Assembly (NCBI GenBank): GCA_020025475.1
Contig: JAHHSA010000006.1
Span: 1-64,000 of the forward strand
Length of the DNA stretch: 64,000 bases
Source: Oscillibacter sp.
GTDB lineage: Bacteria > Bacillota > Clostridia > Oscillospirales > Oscillospiraceae
Reading direction: 5' to 3'
Shown: in pieces, positions 14,484 through 22,322 of the stretch
Layout of the letters: the number at the start of each line of letters is the position of its first letter
Position numbering within the stretch: position 1 is the first letter of the stretch
Position numbers and translations under genes: made by a program
The notes under the pieces: model-generated
Database searches by the model: none
Told to the model about the DNA's origin: nothing
What the model saw: only the letters and a program-made list of their open reading frames with translations

Positions 14484-15833
14484 ATGAATGCATATCTCAC
14501 AAGTGTGATTGAAGGTGTCAGGACCCACCATGCGGATGAGCCCGAGTTTGTTCAGGCCGTTGAAGAAGTCCTTACCACTCTGGAACCCGTGATTGACCAG
14601 CACCCCGAATATGAAATGGTTGATCTGCTCAACCGCATGGTAGAACCGGAGCGCACATTCACCTTCCGTGTTTGCTGGATGGCTGACGACGGTACCTGGC
14701 ACACCAACACCGGCTGGCGCTGCCAGTTCAACGGCGCCATCGGCCCCTACAAGGGCGGTCTCCGCTTTCAAAAAGATGTGAACCTCAGCGTTATGAAGTT
14801 TCTGGGCTTTGAGCAAACCTTTAAAAACGCTCTCACCGGACTGCCCATCGGAGGTGGCAAAGGCGGTGCTGACTTTGATCCCACCGGCAAGTCCGATTCG
14901 GAGATCATGCGTTTCTGCCAGAGCTATATGCAGGCCCTCTATCGTTATATCGGCCCCGATGTGGATATTCCCGCCGGTGACATGGGCGTGGGAGCCCGGG
15001 AGATTGGCTACCTGTTCGGTGAATACCGCCGTCTGAAGGGGTGCTTTGAAAACGGCGTGCTCACTGGAAAGGGCTTCAGCTACGGTGGCAGCCGCATCCG
15101 TCCCGAAGCCACCGGCTACGGGGCTGTGTACTATCTGCAAAACGTACTGGCACACGAGGGCGAGGACATCCAGGGTAAGACCATTGCCTGTGCCGGCTTC
15201 GGCAATGTCACCTGGGGCATCTGCAAAAAAGCCACGGAACTGGGCGCCAAAGTTGTCACCCTCTCCGGTCCTGACGGATATATCTATGATCCCGACGGTG
15301 TGGCCACCCCCGAAAAAGTGGACTATATCACCGTGATGCGCGCTTCCGGCCGGAATCTGGTGAAGGACTATGCCGACCGGTTCGGTGTAGAATTCCATCC
15401 CGGTGAAAAGCCCTGGGGCGTCAAGGCTGATATCATGATGCCCTCCGCCATGCAGAACGATGTCCACCTAGAGCATGCCAAGCAGATCGTGGCCAATGGC
15501 GTGAAGTATTATATAGAAGTCGCCAACATGCCCACCACCAGTGATGCTCTGAGCTACTTGCAGGAGCAGCCCGGCATCATTGTTGCTCCCTGCAAGGCTG
15601 TCAATGCCGGTGGAGTGGCAACCTCCGCTCTGGAGATGGCTCAAAACAGCGAGCGCTTGGTCTGGACCGCTGAGGAGGTGGACCAGCAGCTGCATCAGAT
15701 TATGAACACCATCTATCAGATGAGCGTAGACGCCGCAGAGCGCTATGGTCTGGGTTACAATCTGGTAGCAGGAGCCAACATTGCCGGATTCCAGCGTGTT
15801 GCCGACGCCATGATGGCTCAGGGTGTGTTCTGA
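14484..15833 (+). CDS. gdhA: Glutamate dehydrogenase, hexameric (NADP type likely)
   Basis: Catalyses reversible reductive amination of 2-oxoglutarate with ammonium. The length of 449 residues fits the hexameric family of bacteria and fungi. Conserved parts include the N-terminal TFRVCWMADDGTWHTNTGWRC region, the substrate-binding GAIGPYKGGLRF, the catalytic lysine region LPIGGGKGGADFDP, PAGDMGVGAREIGYLFG, and the nucleotide-binding CAGFGNVTWG in the Rossmann domain. AAGGAGGATC precedes the ATG. Monocistronic with its own promoter and terminator. NADP use is inferred from family resemblance and not proven here. Confidence 0.95.
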   Translation: MNAYLTSVIEGVRTHHADEPEFVQAVEEVLTTLEPVIDQHPEYEMVDLLNRMVEPERTFTFRVCWMADDGTWHTNTGWRCQFNGAIGPYKGGLRFQKDVNLSVMKFLGFEQTFKNALTGLPIGGGKGGADFDPTGKSDSEIMRFCQSYMQALYRYIGPDVDIPAGDMGVGAREIGYLFGEYRRLKGCFENGVLTGKGFSYGGSRIRPEATGYGAVYYLQNVLAHEGEDIQGKTIACAGFGNVTWGICKKATELGAKVVTLSGPDGYIYDPDGVATPEKVDYITVMRASGRNLVKDYADRFGVEFHPGEKPWGVKADIMMPSAMQNDVHLEHAKQIVANGVKYYIEVANMPTTSDALSYLQEQPGIIVAPCKAVNAGGVATSALEMAQNSERLVWTAEEVDQQLHQIMNTIYQMSVDAAERYGLGYNLVAGANIAGFQRVADAMMAQGVF

Positions 15834-15867
15834 TAAACTCCTCCTTTACGCCCAGTCTAACATCTGT

Positions 15868-15904
15868 AAAAACCCTGGCAGGAACTTTTCCTGTCAGGGT
15901 TTTT
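15868..15904. terminator. Bidirectional terminator between gdhA and the phosphopantetheinyl transferase gene
   Basis: Fifteen-base arms (AAAAACCCTGGCAGGAA and its near-complement, one G-T pair) with A-run and T-run flanks, overlapping the 3' end of the minus-strand gene. Confidence 0.85.
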
Positions 15905-16506
15905 CACTCGAGTTTCAACATGGAGAGCAGGTCATTCAGCACTCCACGGTATCGCAGCGTCACCGTGTCATTTCCGGAGACAGCGGCACAGTATCCGGAA
16001 AACACCTCCACCTCCTGCGCCTCCTCCGGCCCCACAGCGCGGTGATGGGGCCAGACGCCCTCTCCCCTGCGTTTGGCCTCCGCTTCATAACGAACCCACT
16101 GCCGAAAATACGCTTCCTCTGACTCCCCCGCCGCAGCCAGTCTCGCCTGTACACGGCGGGTCACCGGACGCAGTTTTTCTATGTCTACTCCCACCGGCGC
16201 ATCCGAAAATGCCGCCGCCACCGCACCATCGGTGTGGCTGAGACTGAAGTGAACGGAGGGATCGGTCGCCAGGGAAGGTTTTCCCCTGCTGTTTCGGACC
16301 AACGGAGGAATGCCCTGAAATCCCCAGCTGCGATGAAGAGCCAGATGCAGCAAACCATATGCCGCCAGCGGTTCCCGCCACTGCTTCTGGTCCCGCACCC
16401 GCAGCAGCCGTTTCCTGCGCTCTTCCGGCAGCAACGCCAGCAGATATTGCTGCTCCTGTTCTGTCAGCAGGCGATCCGTCCGCACTGCCCAAAGATCAAT
16501 TGCCAT
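15904..16506 (-). CDS. 4'-phosphopantetheinyl transferase superfamily protein (Sfp-like)
   Basis: Would transfer the 4'-phosphopantetheine arm of CoA to a carrier-protein serine. The 200-residue length is of the Sfp/AcpT type rather than the short AcpS type. The VHFSLSHTDGAVAAAFSDAPVGVDIEKL region carries the metal-binding D-x-E (VDIE). The second motif is WVRYEAEAKRRGEG, where the usual first lysine of (W)xxKExxxK is a tyrosine, while Glu and the later Lys remain. The start at 16506 (MAIDLWAV) is chosen for GGAGGAGGG seven bases upstream; six more upstream codons overlap that site. The carrier protein served cannot be told; no synthase cluster is nearby. Confidence 0.85.
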   Translation of the reverse strand: MAIDLWAVRTDRLLTEQEQQYLLALLPEERRKRLLRVRDQKQWREPLAAYGLLHLALHRSWGFQGIPPLVRNSRGKPSLATDPSVHFSLSHTDGAVAAAFSDAPVGVDIEKLRPVTRRVQARLAAAGESEEAYFRQWVRYEAEAKRRGEGVWPHHRAVGPEEAQEVEVFSGYCAAVSGNDTVTLRYRGVLNDLLSMLKLE

Positions 16507-16524
16507 CCATCTTCCCTCCTCCAT

Positions 16525-16877
16525 TTACTGATGTTCCATTGTATCCCATCTGTCGGTTTTTTTGCAAGCTCCCGTTTTGTCTTCTAAGCCGAGAAAATTC
16601 TTATAATTTCTTCTAATATTGATACGGGTCATTGTCAAAAAACAGACAATTTTAACCTCACGCTGTTTTTCCTTTTTTGCCTGCGCCTGTCTTTTCCTGC
16701 TGATTTGGTTGAAAAAAAGGCAAATCCGTTGTTCTGCATAAAATTTTTTAAAAAATTTTGCAAGAAAAAAAGGAAATCGGAAAGAGATGGGGTATAAATA
16801 TATACAGGACTTATCTGACCTTCTTTGCATGAAGGCGGATTTTACGGAAAAACTGACCGAACGGAGGAGGGCAGTCG
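16525..16877. other. AT-rich divergent intergenic region upstream of dnaG
   Basis: About 350 bases holding the 5' regions of the divergent phosphopantetheinyl transferase and dnaG genes. It includes an A/T palindrome (AAATTTTTTAAAAAATTT, around 16740-16757) and a TATAAA/TATATA stretch near 16793. No confident promoter spacing, RNA or gene was found. Confidence 0.4.
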
Positions 16878-18674
16878 ATGGCATTTCCCCAGGGCTTTTT
16901 GGACGAACTCATCGCACGCAATGATATTGTAGATGTCGTTGGCAGCTATGTACAGCTGACCCGCAAAGGCTCCAACCTCTTTGGTCTTTGTCCCTTCCAC
17001 AGTGAGAAAACCGGTTCTTTCTCCGTCTCCCCGGACAAGCAGATTTACTACTGCTTCGGCTGCAAAAAGGGCGGCGGCGTCATCAACTTCATTATGGATG
17101 AAGAGAACCTCTCCTTTCCGGAGGCCGTTCAATTCCTGGCCAAGCGGGCTGGCATAGAGGTTCCGGAAGAAGAAGGCAGCCGAGATGCCTCCCGCAAGCG
17201 TGCAAGGCTCCTGGATCTGAACCGGGACGCAGCCAGGTTTTATCACCAGATTCTTAAATCTCCGCGCGGTCAACCCGTCCGGGACTATCTGGCCCGACGA
17301 CAGATTCACTGGAACACTGCCGTAAACTTTGGTATGGGTGCCTCTCTGGATGAATGGGACATTCTGATGAATGCCATGTTGAAAAAAGGCTACACCAAGG
17401 CGGAGATGCTGGATGCCGGTCTCATCGTGCAGAACCGGAACGGCGGCCTGTATGACAAGTTCCGCAACCGTCTGATGCTCCCGGTCATTGACACCCGGGG
17501 CGACGTGGTGGCCTTTGGCAGCCGCGTACTTGACAATTCAGAGCCTAAGTACATGAACTCCGCGGAAACGCCGGTCTACAGCAAACGCCGGGTCCTGTAT
17601 GGCCTGAATCTGGCAAAAAAGAGCAAACGCCCCAATATCCTGCTTTGCGAGGGAAACCTGGATATTGTGACACTCCATCAGGCAGGGTTTGACAATGCGG
17701 TGGCCTCTATGGGCACTGCCCTGACCGTGGAGCAGACCCGTCTCCTCTCCCGCTTTACCAAAGAACTGGTTCTCTGTTACGACAACGATAACGCCGGCAA
17801 GATCGCAACAGAACGCGCCCTGCAGATTCTGAACAACTCGGAATTCACCGTCAAGGTACTCCAACTGCCAAAGCGCAGAACACCGGAGGGCGAATACGTG
17901 AAGCAGGACGCCGATGACTTCATCAAAAACCAGGGCCCGGACGCCTTTGAGCGACTGCTCTCCGGCAGTGAGAACGGCATCGACTTCCGGATGGCACAGA
18001 TTGCCGGAAAATATGACCTGACCAGTGACGAAGCCCGCATCGCCTACTGCGAGGACGCCAGCCAGCTGTTGGCTGCCCTGCCTAACGCGGTAGAGCGGGA
18101 AGTCTATACAGTGCGCGCGGCAGAAACCGCAAAAATCTCCGTCGATGCCATGAAGCTGGAGGTCCGGCGCGCGCTGAAAAAACGAGTTTCCCAGGAAAAG
18201 AAAGCGGAATTGCGTAAGGATCTCAATCCGGCCGCCCAGCTGCAGCCAAAAGAACACGCCCTGCGCTACGATAACGTGCGCTCCGCTCGCGCGGAAGAAG
18301 GGTTGCTGCGGCTTTTGCTTTTGGATGATACACTTTTTCCTGAGAAACCGCCCCTCACTGAAGAGCAATTCTCTTCTCCTCTGCTGGGCCGCGTCTTTTT
18401 TGAACTGTGGCACCTGCGGGAAGAGGGCCGTCCCATCACACTCTCCTCTCTGGCTGGCGTCCTGAGCCAGGAGGAAATGAGTCACATTACCGCCGTCTGC
18501 CAGCAGCCGGAATCGCTGGCAAACAGCAAACAGGCATTGCACGACTACATAAGTCTTGTACAGGACGAATTCGATAAGCGCACCGGCAGGAACCTTGATC
18601 CCCTGCTGGCAGCCACACAAAAATATCAGAAGAACAAAGATACATTGGGTACTGGAGGAAAGCAGCATGGCTAA
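16878..18674 (+). CDS. dnaG: DNA primase
   Basis: Synthesises RNA primers at the replication fork, 598 residues. The N-terminal zinc-binding domain has CPFH at about residues 38-41 and CFGC at about 59-62. The TOPRIM core follows: LLCEGNLDIVTLHQAGFDNAVASMGTALT in two parts with the catalytic Glu, then LCYDNDNAGKIATERA with the metal-binding acidic residues. The C-terminal helicase-binding region is more variable. A GGAGGAGGG ribosome site precedes the ATG. Its stop overlaps the rpoD start by eight bases, giving the classic dnaG-rpoD pair (macromolecular synthesis operon), here without rpsU. Confidence 0.96.
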   Translation: MAFPQGFLDELIARNDIVDVVGSYVQLTRKGSNLFGLCPFHSEKTGSFSVSPDKQIYYCFGCKKGGGVINFIMDEENLSFPEAVQFLAKRAGIEVPEEEGSRDASRKRARLLDLNRDAARFYHQILKSPRGQPVRDYLARRQIHWNTAVNFGMGASLDEWDILMNAMLKKGYTKAEMLDAGLIVQNRNGGLYDKFRNRLMLPVIDTRGDVVAFGSRVLDNSEPKYMNSAETPVYSKRRVLYGLNLAKKSKRPNILLCEGNLDIVTLHQAGFDNAVASMGTALTVEQTRLLSRFTKELVLCYDNDNAGKIATERALQILNNSEFTVKVLQLPKRRTPEGEYVKQDADDFIKNQGPDAFERLLSGSENGIDFRMAQIAGKYDLTSDEARIAYCEDASQLLAALPNAVEREVYTVRAAETAKISVDAMKLEVRRALKKRVSQEKKAELRKDLNPAAQLQPKEHALRYDNVRSARAEEGLLRLLLLDDTLFPEKPPLTEEQFSSPLLGRVFFELWHLREEGRPITLSSLAGVLSQEEMSHITAVCQQPESLANSKQALHDYISLVQDEFDKRTGRNLDPLLAATQKYQKNKDTLGTGGKQHG

Positions 18675-20130
18675 AGATTTGGAACAGATGACTCCCGCAG
18701 AACTGAAGGCACAGGCGGACGCACTTTTGGCGGCAGCCGCTGCAGCCGAGGCGGAAGCTGCGGGGGGGCCGGCTGCGAAGCCAGCCAAAAAGTCCCGCAA
18801 GAAGGCAGCAGTTGCCGCCGACCCCGCGCAGATTCCCGTCATGACCGACGAGGAGGCAAAGAAAGCCGGTATTATCCGTCTGGATGACAAGCAGGTGGCC
18901 GCACTCCCCGCCTCTGCATGGCTCATTAACAACGAGAAGCTCCGTGAGCTTCTGGCAAAGGGCAAGAAGAAAGGCAAGCTGGAGTCCGCTGAGCTGATGG
19001 AGGCCGTTGACGACCTGAATCTGGAAAACGAGCAGATGGACCAGTTGTATGACTCTCTGGAAGCACTGAACATCGACATCAGCACGGACGAGGATCTGCT
19101 CCCCGAGCTGCCTGATGACGAGCCTGCTGCTGAGGAGATTGCAGAGGTGGACGAAGAGGAACTGGTGGACCCCAATACCCTGGTCAACAACTTCTCCATC
19201 GACGATCCGGTCCGCATGTACCTGAAGGAGATCGGCAAAGTGCCTCTGCTCTCCCCTGACGAGGAAGTGGATCTGGCACAGGCCATGTCCGCCGGTTCTG
19301 CGGCCGAGGCCAAGCTAGCCGATGACAAGGAACGTGTGGAGGCCGGCGAGGCATCTCAGCTGACTCCCGAGGATCTGGCCATGCTGAAAAAGGACCTGCG
19401 CAGAGGCGAGCGGGCCAAGCAGAAGCTGGCAGAGGCAAACCTCCGCCTGGTCGTCTCCATTGCAAAGCGCTATGTAGGCCGTGGCATGCTGTTCCTGGAT
19501 CTGATTCAGGAGGGTAACCTGGGTCTGATCAAAGCCGTTGAGAAGTTCGATTACACCAAGGGCTACAAGTTCTCCACCTATGCCACCTGGTGGATTCGGC
19601 AGGCCATCACCCGCGCCATTGCCGACCAGGCACGCACCATCCGGATTCCCGTCCATATGGTGGAGACCATCAACAAGGTTATCCGTGTAAGCCGTCAGCT
19701 GCTGCAGGAGCTCGGTCACGATCCCTCCCCCAACGAGATTGCAGCTGAGATGAATATGCCTGTGGACAAGGTCCGTGAGATTCTGAAAATTGCACAGGAG
19801 CCTGTCTCTCTGGAAACCCCCATCGGTGAAGAGGAAGACAGCCATCTGGGCGACTTCATCCCTGACGAGGGTGCATCTGAGCCCTCCGAGGCCGCTTCTT
19901 TTACCCTGCTGAAGGAGCAGTTGATGGACGTGCTGAAAACCCTGACTCCCCGTGAAGAAAAGGTGCTGAAGCTGCGCTTTGGCATTGAGGACGGCCGCAC
20001 CCGCACTCTGGAAGAGGTTGGCAAGGAGTTCAACGTTACCCGTGAGCGTATCCGCCAGATTGAGGCCAAGGCTCTGCGGAAGCTGCGTCACCCCAGCCGA
20101 AGCAAAAAGCTGAAGGATTTCCTGAACTAA
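18667..20130 (+). CDS. rpoD: RNA polymerase primary sigma factor SigA/RpoD
   Basis: Housekeeping sigma factor, 487 residues. Region 1.2 begins at DPVRMYLKEIGKVPLLSPDEEVDLA; region 2 contains ANLRLVVSIAKRYVGRGMLF, LDLIQEGNLGLIKAVEKFDY and KFSTYATWWIRQAI; region 3 and 4 include IRIPVHMVETINKV and VLKLRFGIEDG...TLEEVGKEFNVTRERIRQIE. The N terminus (about residues 20-55) is Ala/Lys-rich low complexity (PAAKPAKKSRKKAA), ahead of an acidic region 1.1-like part. The start at 18667 is supported by GGAGG and the overlap with dnaG; a longer reading inside dnaG is rejected. Confidence 0.97.
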   Translation: MAKDLEQMTPAELKAQADALLAAAAAAEAEAAGGPAAKPAKKSRKKAAVAADPAQIPVMTDEEAKKAGIIRLDDKQVAALPASAWLINNEKLRELLAKGKKKGKLESAELMEAVDDLNLENEQMDQLYDSLEALNIDISTDEDLLPELPDDEPAAEEIAEVDEEELVDPNTLVNNFSIDDPVRMYLKEIGKVPLLSPDEEVDLAQAMSAGSAAEAKLADDKERVEAGEASQLTPEDLAMLKKDLRRGERAKQKLAEANLRLVVSIAKRYVGRGMLFLDLIQEGNLGLIKAVEKFDYTKGYKFSTYATWWIRQAITRAIADQARTIRIPVHMVETINKVIRVSRQLLQELGHDPSPNEIAAEMNMPVDKVREILKIAQEPVSLETPIGEEEDSHLGDFIPDEGASEPSEAASFTLLKEQLMDVLKTLTPREEKVLKLRFGIEDGRTRTLEEVGKEFNVTRERIRQIEAKALRKLRHPSRSKKLKDFLN

Positions 20131-20145
20131 ACAGATACTCAAAAT

Positions 20146-20177
20146 CCCCGTCTCCGCACTGCGGAGACGGGGTTCTT
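20146..20177 (+). terminator. Terminator of dnaG-rpoD
   Basis: CCCCGTCTCCGC (20146-20157) pairs with GCGGAGACGGGG (20161-20172), followed by TTCTTG. Confidence 0.8.
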
Positions 20178-20191
20178 GTATACTTGAAAAT

Positions 20192-20208
20192 CACTGGCTA
20201 GGCCAGTG
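20192..20208 (+). repeat. Subterminal hairpin, probable left end of an IS200-type element
   Basis: CACTGGC-TAG-GCCAGTG forms a seven-base hairpin ~100 bases before the transposase remnant. IS200/IS605 elements carry such single-strand-recognised hairpins near their ends. Confidence 0.55.
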
Positions 20209-20304
20209 GTTCCGTGGAGCCTATGGCGACAAATAAAAATTCCTGCTAGGATAAATGAGCGGTCTGCCAACTGCGTCAAATATCGTAACAGGAAGGCATT
20301 CATT

Positions 20305-20643
20305 ATGGGAATGAATGATGTGAACAGCCTATCACATACGAAATGGAATTGCAAATATCATATCGCGTTTGCACCAAAGTATCGTAGAAAGGTATTTTAC
20401 CGCGAGAAACGAGCAGCGGTAGGGAAACTATTGCGAGAACTATGCGAGTGGAAGGGCGTCAAAATTATAGAGGCGGAAGCGTGCCCAGATCCTATCCATC
20501 TCTTCGTAGAAATTCCGCCCCAAATGTCAATATCGCATTTTGCGGCTTTCCACCCCCCTGCCGTTTTGCGGCAGGGGATCTTTTTACAGCGCTCTCTGAA
20601 TCAGCCGCGTCCTATTCCTTTTTTCTCCATCTTTAAAGGTTGA
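20305..20643 (+). pseudogene. Truncated IS200/IS605-family TnpA transposase remnant
   Basis: The N-terminal ~77 residues match Y1 HUH transposases: SLSHTKWNCKYHIAFAPKYR, then RKVFYREKRAAVGKLLREL and an EAEACPDPIHLFVEIPPQMSIS segment. The HUH motif should read H-hydrophobic-H (DHIH); here the first His is replaced by Pro through a CAT to CCT-type change. After SISHF the similarity stops, and the catalytic tyrosine helix is missing. The reading frame then runs into a terminator-like hairpin and unrelated sequence. It is therefore inactive both by mutation and truncation. No tnpB or clear right end was identified. Confidence 0.8.
20555..20585 (+). terminator. Terminator-like hairpin at the truncation point of the IS remnant
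   Basis: CCCCTGCCG (20555-20563) pairs with CGGCAGGGG (20569-20577), then ATCTTTTT. Confidence 0.7.
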
Positions 20644-20699
20644 CCTTTAATGGGCATTGTGTACAAAGAAGAGAAACAAATTTTGAGGGGGTCACCTAC

Positions 20700-20728
20700 T
20701 TGAAATTTTGCCGTTGGTTCGATACAAT
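20700..20728 (+). promoter_or_regulatory. Sigma-A promoter of ssnA-ygfK
   Basis: TTGAAA at 20700-20705 and TACAAT at 20723-20728, 17-base spacer. It places the start near 20735 and leaves a leader of about 157 bases before ssnA. Confidence 0.75.
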
Positions 20729-20760
20729 AAATATACAAGCGAAGAAGGATAGCTGTAACG

Positions 20761-20844
20761 AAGTGCTGTGCGCACGGGCTAACACCTATCTCTCTCCCAA
20801 ATTGGTAGGTGTTTCAAGCCGCAAGGTTTGGGGCACTTTTTTTA
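20761..20844 (+). promoter_or_regulatory. Structured leader of ssnA-ygfK with terminal U-run (unrecognised)
   Basis: AAGTGC (20761-20766) can pair with GCACTT (20833-20838), which is followed by a run of T to 20843. Inside, GGCT/AGCC and AACACCTA/TAGGTGTT form a long central stem (20777-20820). GTGCGCAC at 20768-20775 offers an alternative partner for the same GTGC/GCAC segments, as in an attenuator. I do not recognise a known riboswitch class; a relic of the nearby IS200 right end is the main alternative. Confidence 0.45.
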
Positions 20845-20891
20845 TTCCCAGGCGTTTTGTTTTCGTTTGTTATATTGAGGAGGTTTTTCAT

Positions 20892-22235
20892 ATGATCTTA
20901 ATGGCAAATGGTAAGCTGATCACCCGAGATCCAGACGCTACCGGTTACTACGCCGACGGCGGCGTTGTCACTGACGGCGGCAAGATTGTTGAAGTCGGCA
21001 CCACAGCTGAACTGAAGGCCAAGTATCCTCAGGCCGAGTTCGTGGACGCAAAGGGCGGCGTCATAATGCCCGGCCTCATCAACGCCCATACCCACATCTA
21101 CTCCGCTCTGGCACGCGGCCTGAGCATTGTGGGCAACAACCCAACCAACTTCTATGAGGTTCTGAATGGTACCTGGTGGGCCATCGACCGAAATCTGGAT
21201 TTGGAGGCCACTCGCGCCTCTGCCCAGGCATTGGTCATGGACAGCATCAAGCAGGGTGTCACTACTATTTTTGACCATCACGCCTCCTTCTGTGAGATCC
21301 CCGGCTCTCTGATGAAGATCGCCGAGGTCACCCAGGAAATGGGCATGCGCGCCAGCCTGTGCTACGAGGTCTCTGACCGTGACGGTGAGGAGAAGTCCAT
21401 CCAGTCCGTGCAGGAAAACAAAGACTTCATTGACTACTGTGAGAAGAACCCCAGCGACATGCTCAAGGCCATGTTCGGCGGTCACGCTCTGTTCACCATC
21501 TCCGACAAAACCTTTGACCGCATGAATGTCGCCAACAACGGTCGCGTGGGCTATCACATCCACGTCTCCGAGGGTATGAATGATGTCTATGATTCTCTCC
21601 AGAACTATGGCCGCCGCCCCGTCCAGCGTTTGCAGGATCATAACATCTTGGGTGAGAAGACAATCCTGGGCCACTGCATCCATGTGAACACCGCCGAAAT
21701 GGACATCATCAAGGCCACGGACACCATGTGCGTCAACAACCCCGAGTCCAATATGGGCAATGCCGTGGGGATCTCCCCCATCCTGCAGCTGTACAAGAAG
21801 GGAATCCTGGTGGGCATGGGCACGGATGCCTACACCAACGATATGCTGGAGTCCATCAAGGTGGCTCTGTGTTCTCAGCGCAGCAATGCATGCATGCCCA
21901 ACGTCGCCTGGTGCGAGGTGACCGACATGCTTTTCAAGAACAACGCTAAGATGGCTGCCCGTCAGGGCTTCCCCACCATGGGAGTTCTGAAGGCCGGTGC
22001 TGCCGCCGATATCATCGTCATGGATTACAAGCCCTACACGCCTTTCTCCGATGCAAATATTGACGGTCACATGCTCTTCGGCATGACCGGCCGCCAGTGC
22101 CAGACCACCATGATCAATGGTAAGATCCTGATGAAGGACCGTGTGCTTGTGAACATCGACGAAGAGGCAGTCAACGCCCATATCATGGAGTCCGCAAAAA
22201 AACTCTGGGGTCAGCTGAACCACTGCGAATACTGA
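20892..22235 (+). CDS. ssnA: Putative aminohydrolase SsnA
   Basis: A 447-residue zinc-dependent amidohydrolase-superfamily enzyme of the SsnA family, related to guanine deaminase and chlorohydrolases. Metal ligands are visible as HTH at residues 66-68 (GLINAHTHIYSALARG), a His in GYHIHVSE, a later His in LGHCIHVN, and the Asp in MGTDAYTNDM. SsnA is a regular partner of YgfK and selenium-dependent molybdenum hydroxylases in anaerobes that degrade purines, and its exact substrate is unsettled. The ATG at 20892 follows GAGGAGG; a longer in-frame reading passes through the leader and promoter and is rejected. It is the first gene of an operon with ygfK. Confidence 0.92.
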   Translation: MILMANGKLITRDPDATGYYADGGVVTDGGKIVEVGTTAELKAKYPQAEFVDAKGGVIMPGLINAHTHIYSALARGLSIVGNNPTNFYEVLNGTWWAIDRNLDLEATRASAQALVMDSIKQGVTTIFDHHASFCEIPGSLMKIAEVTQEMGMRASLCYEVSDRDGEEKSIQSVQENKDFIDYCEKNPSDMLKAMFGGHALFTISDKTFDRMNVANNGRVGYHIHVSEGMNDVYDSLQNYGRRPVQRLQDHNILGEKTILGHCIHVNTAEMDIIKATDTMCVNNPESNMGNAVGISPILQLYKKGILVGMGTDAYTNDMLESIKVALCSQRSNACMPNVAWCEVTDMLFKNNAKMAARQGFPTMGVLKAGAAADIIVMDYKPYTPFSDANIDGHMLFGMTGRQCQTTMINGKILMKDRVLVNIDEEAVNAHIMESAKKLWGQLNHCEY

Positions 22236-22322
22236 TTTCCCGATACCACCCGTGCCCGGCGCTGCCGTCGTGCGGGGCTCAACCGCAGGAATTGCATGAA
22301 CTGATTGAGGAGGATCCTAATT

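Noticed and set aside
22236..22322. GC-rich repeat between ssnA and ygfK as a terminator
   Set aside because: The pairing around GTGCCCGG/GTGCGGGGC is imperfect and has no T-tract, and the gap is short, so the two genes are best read as one operon.
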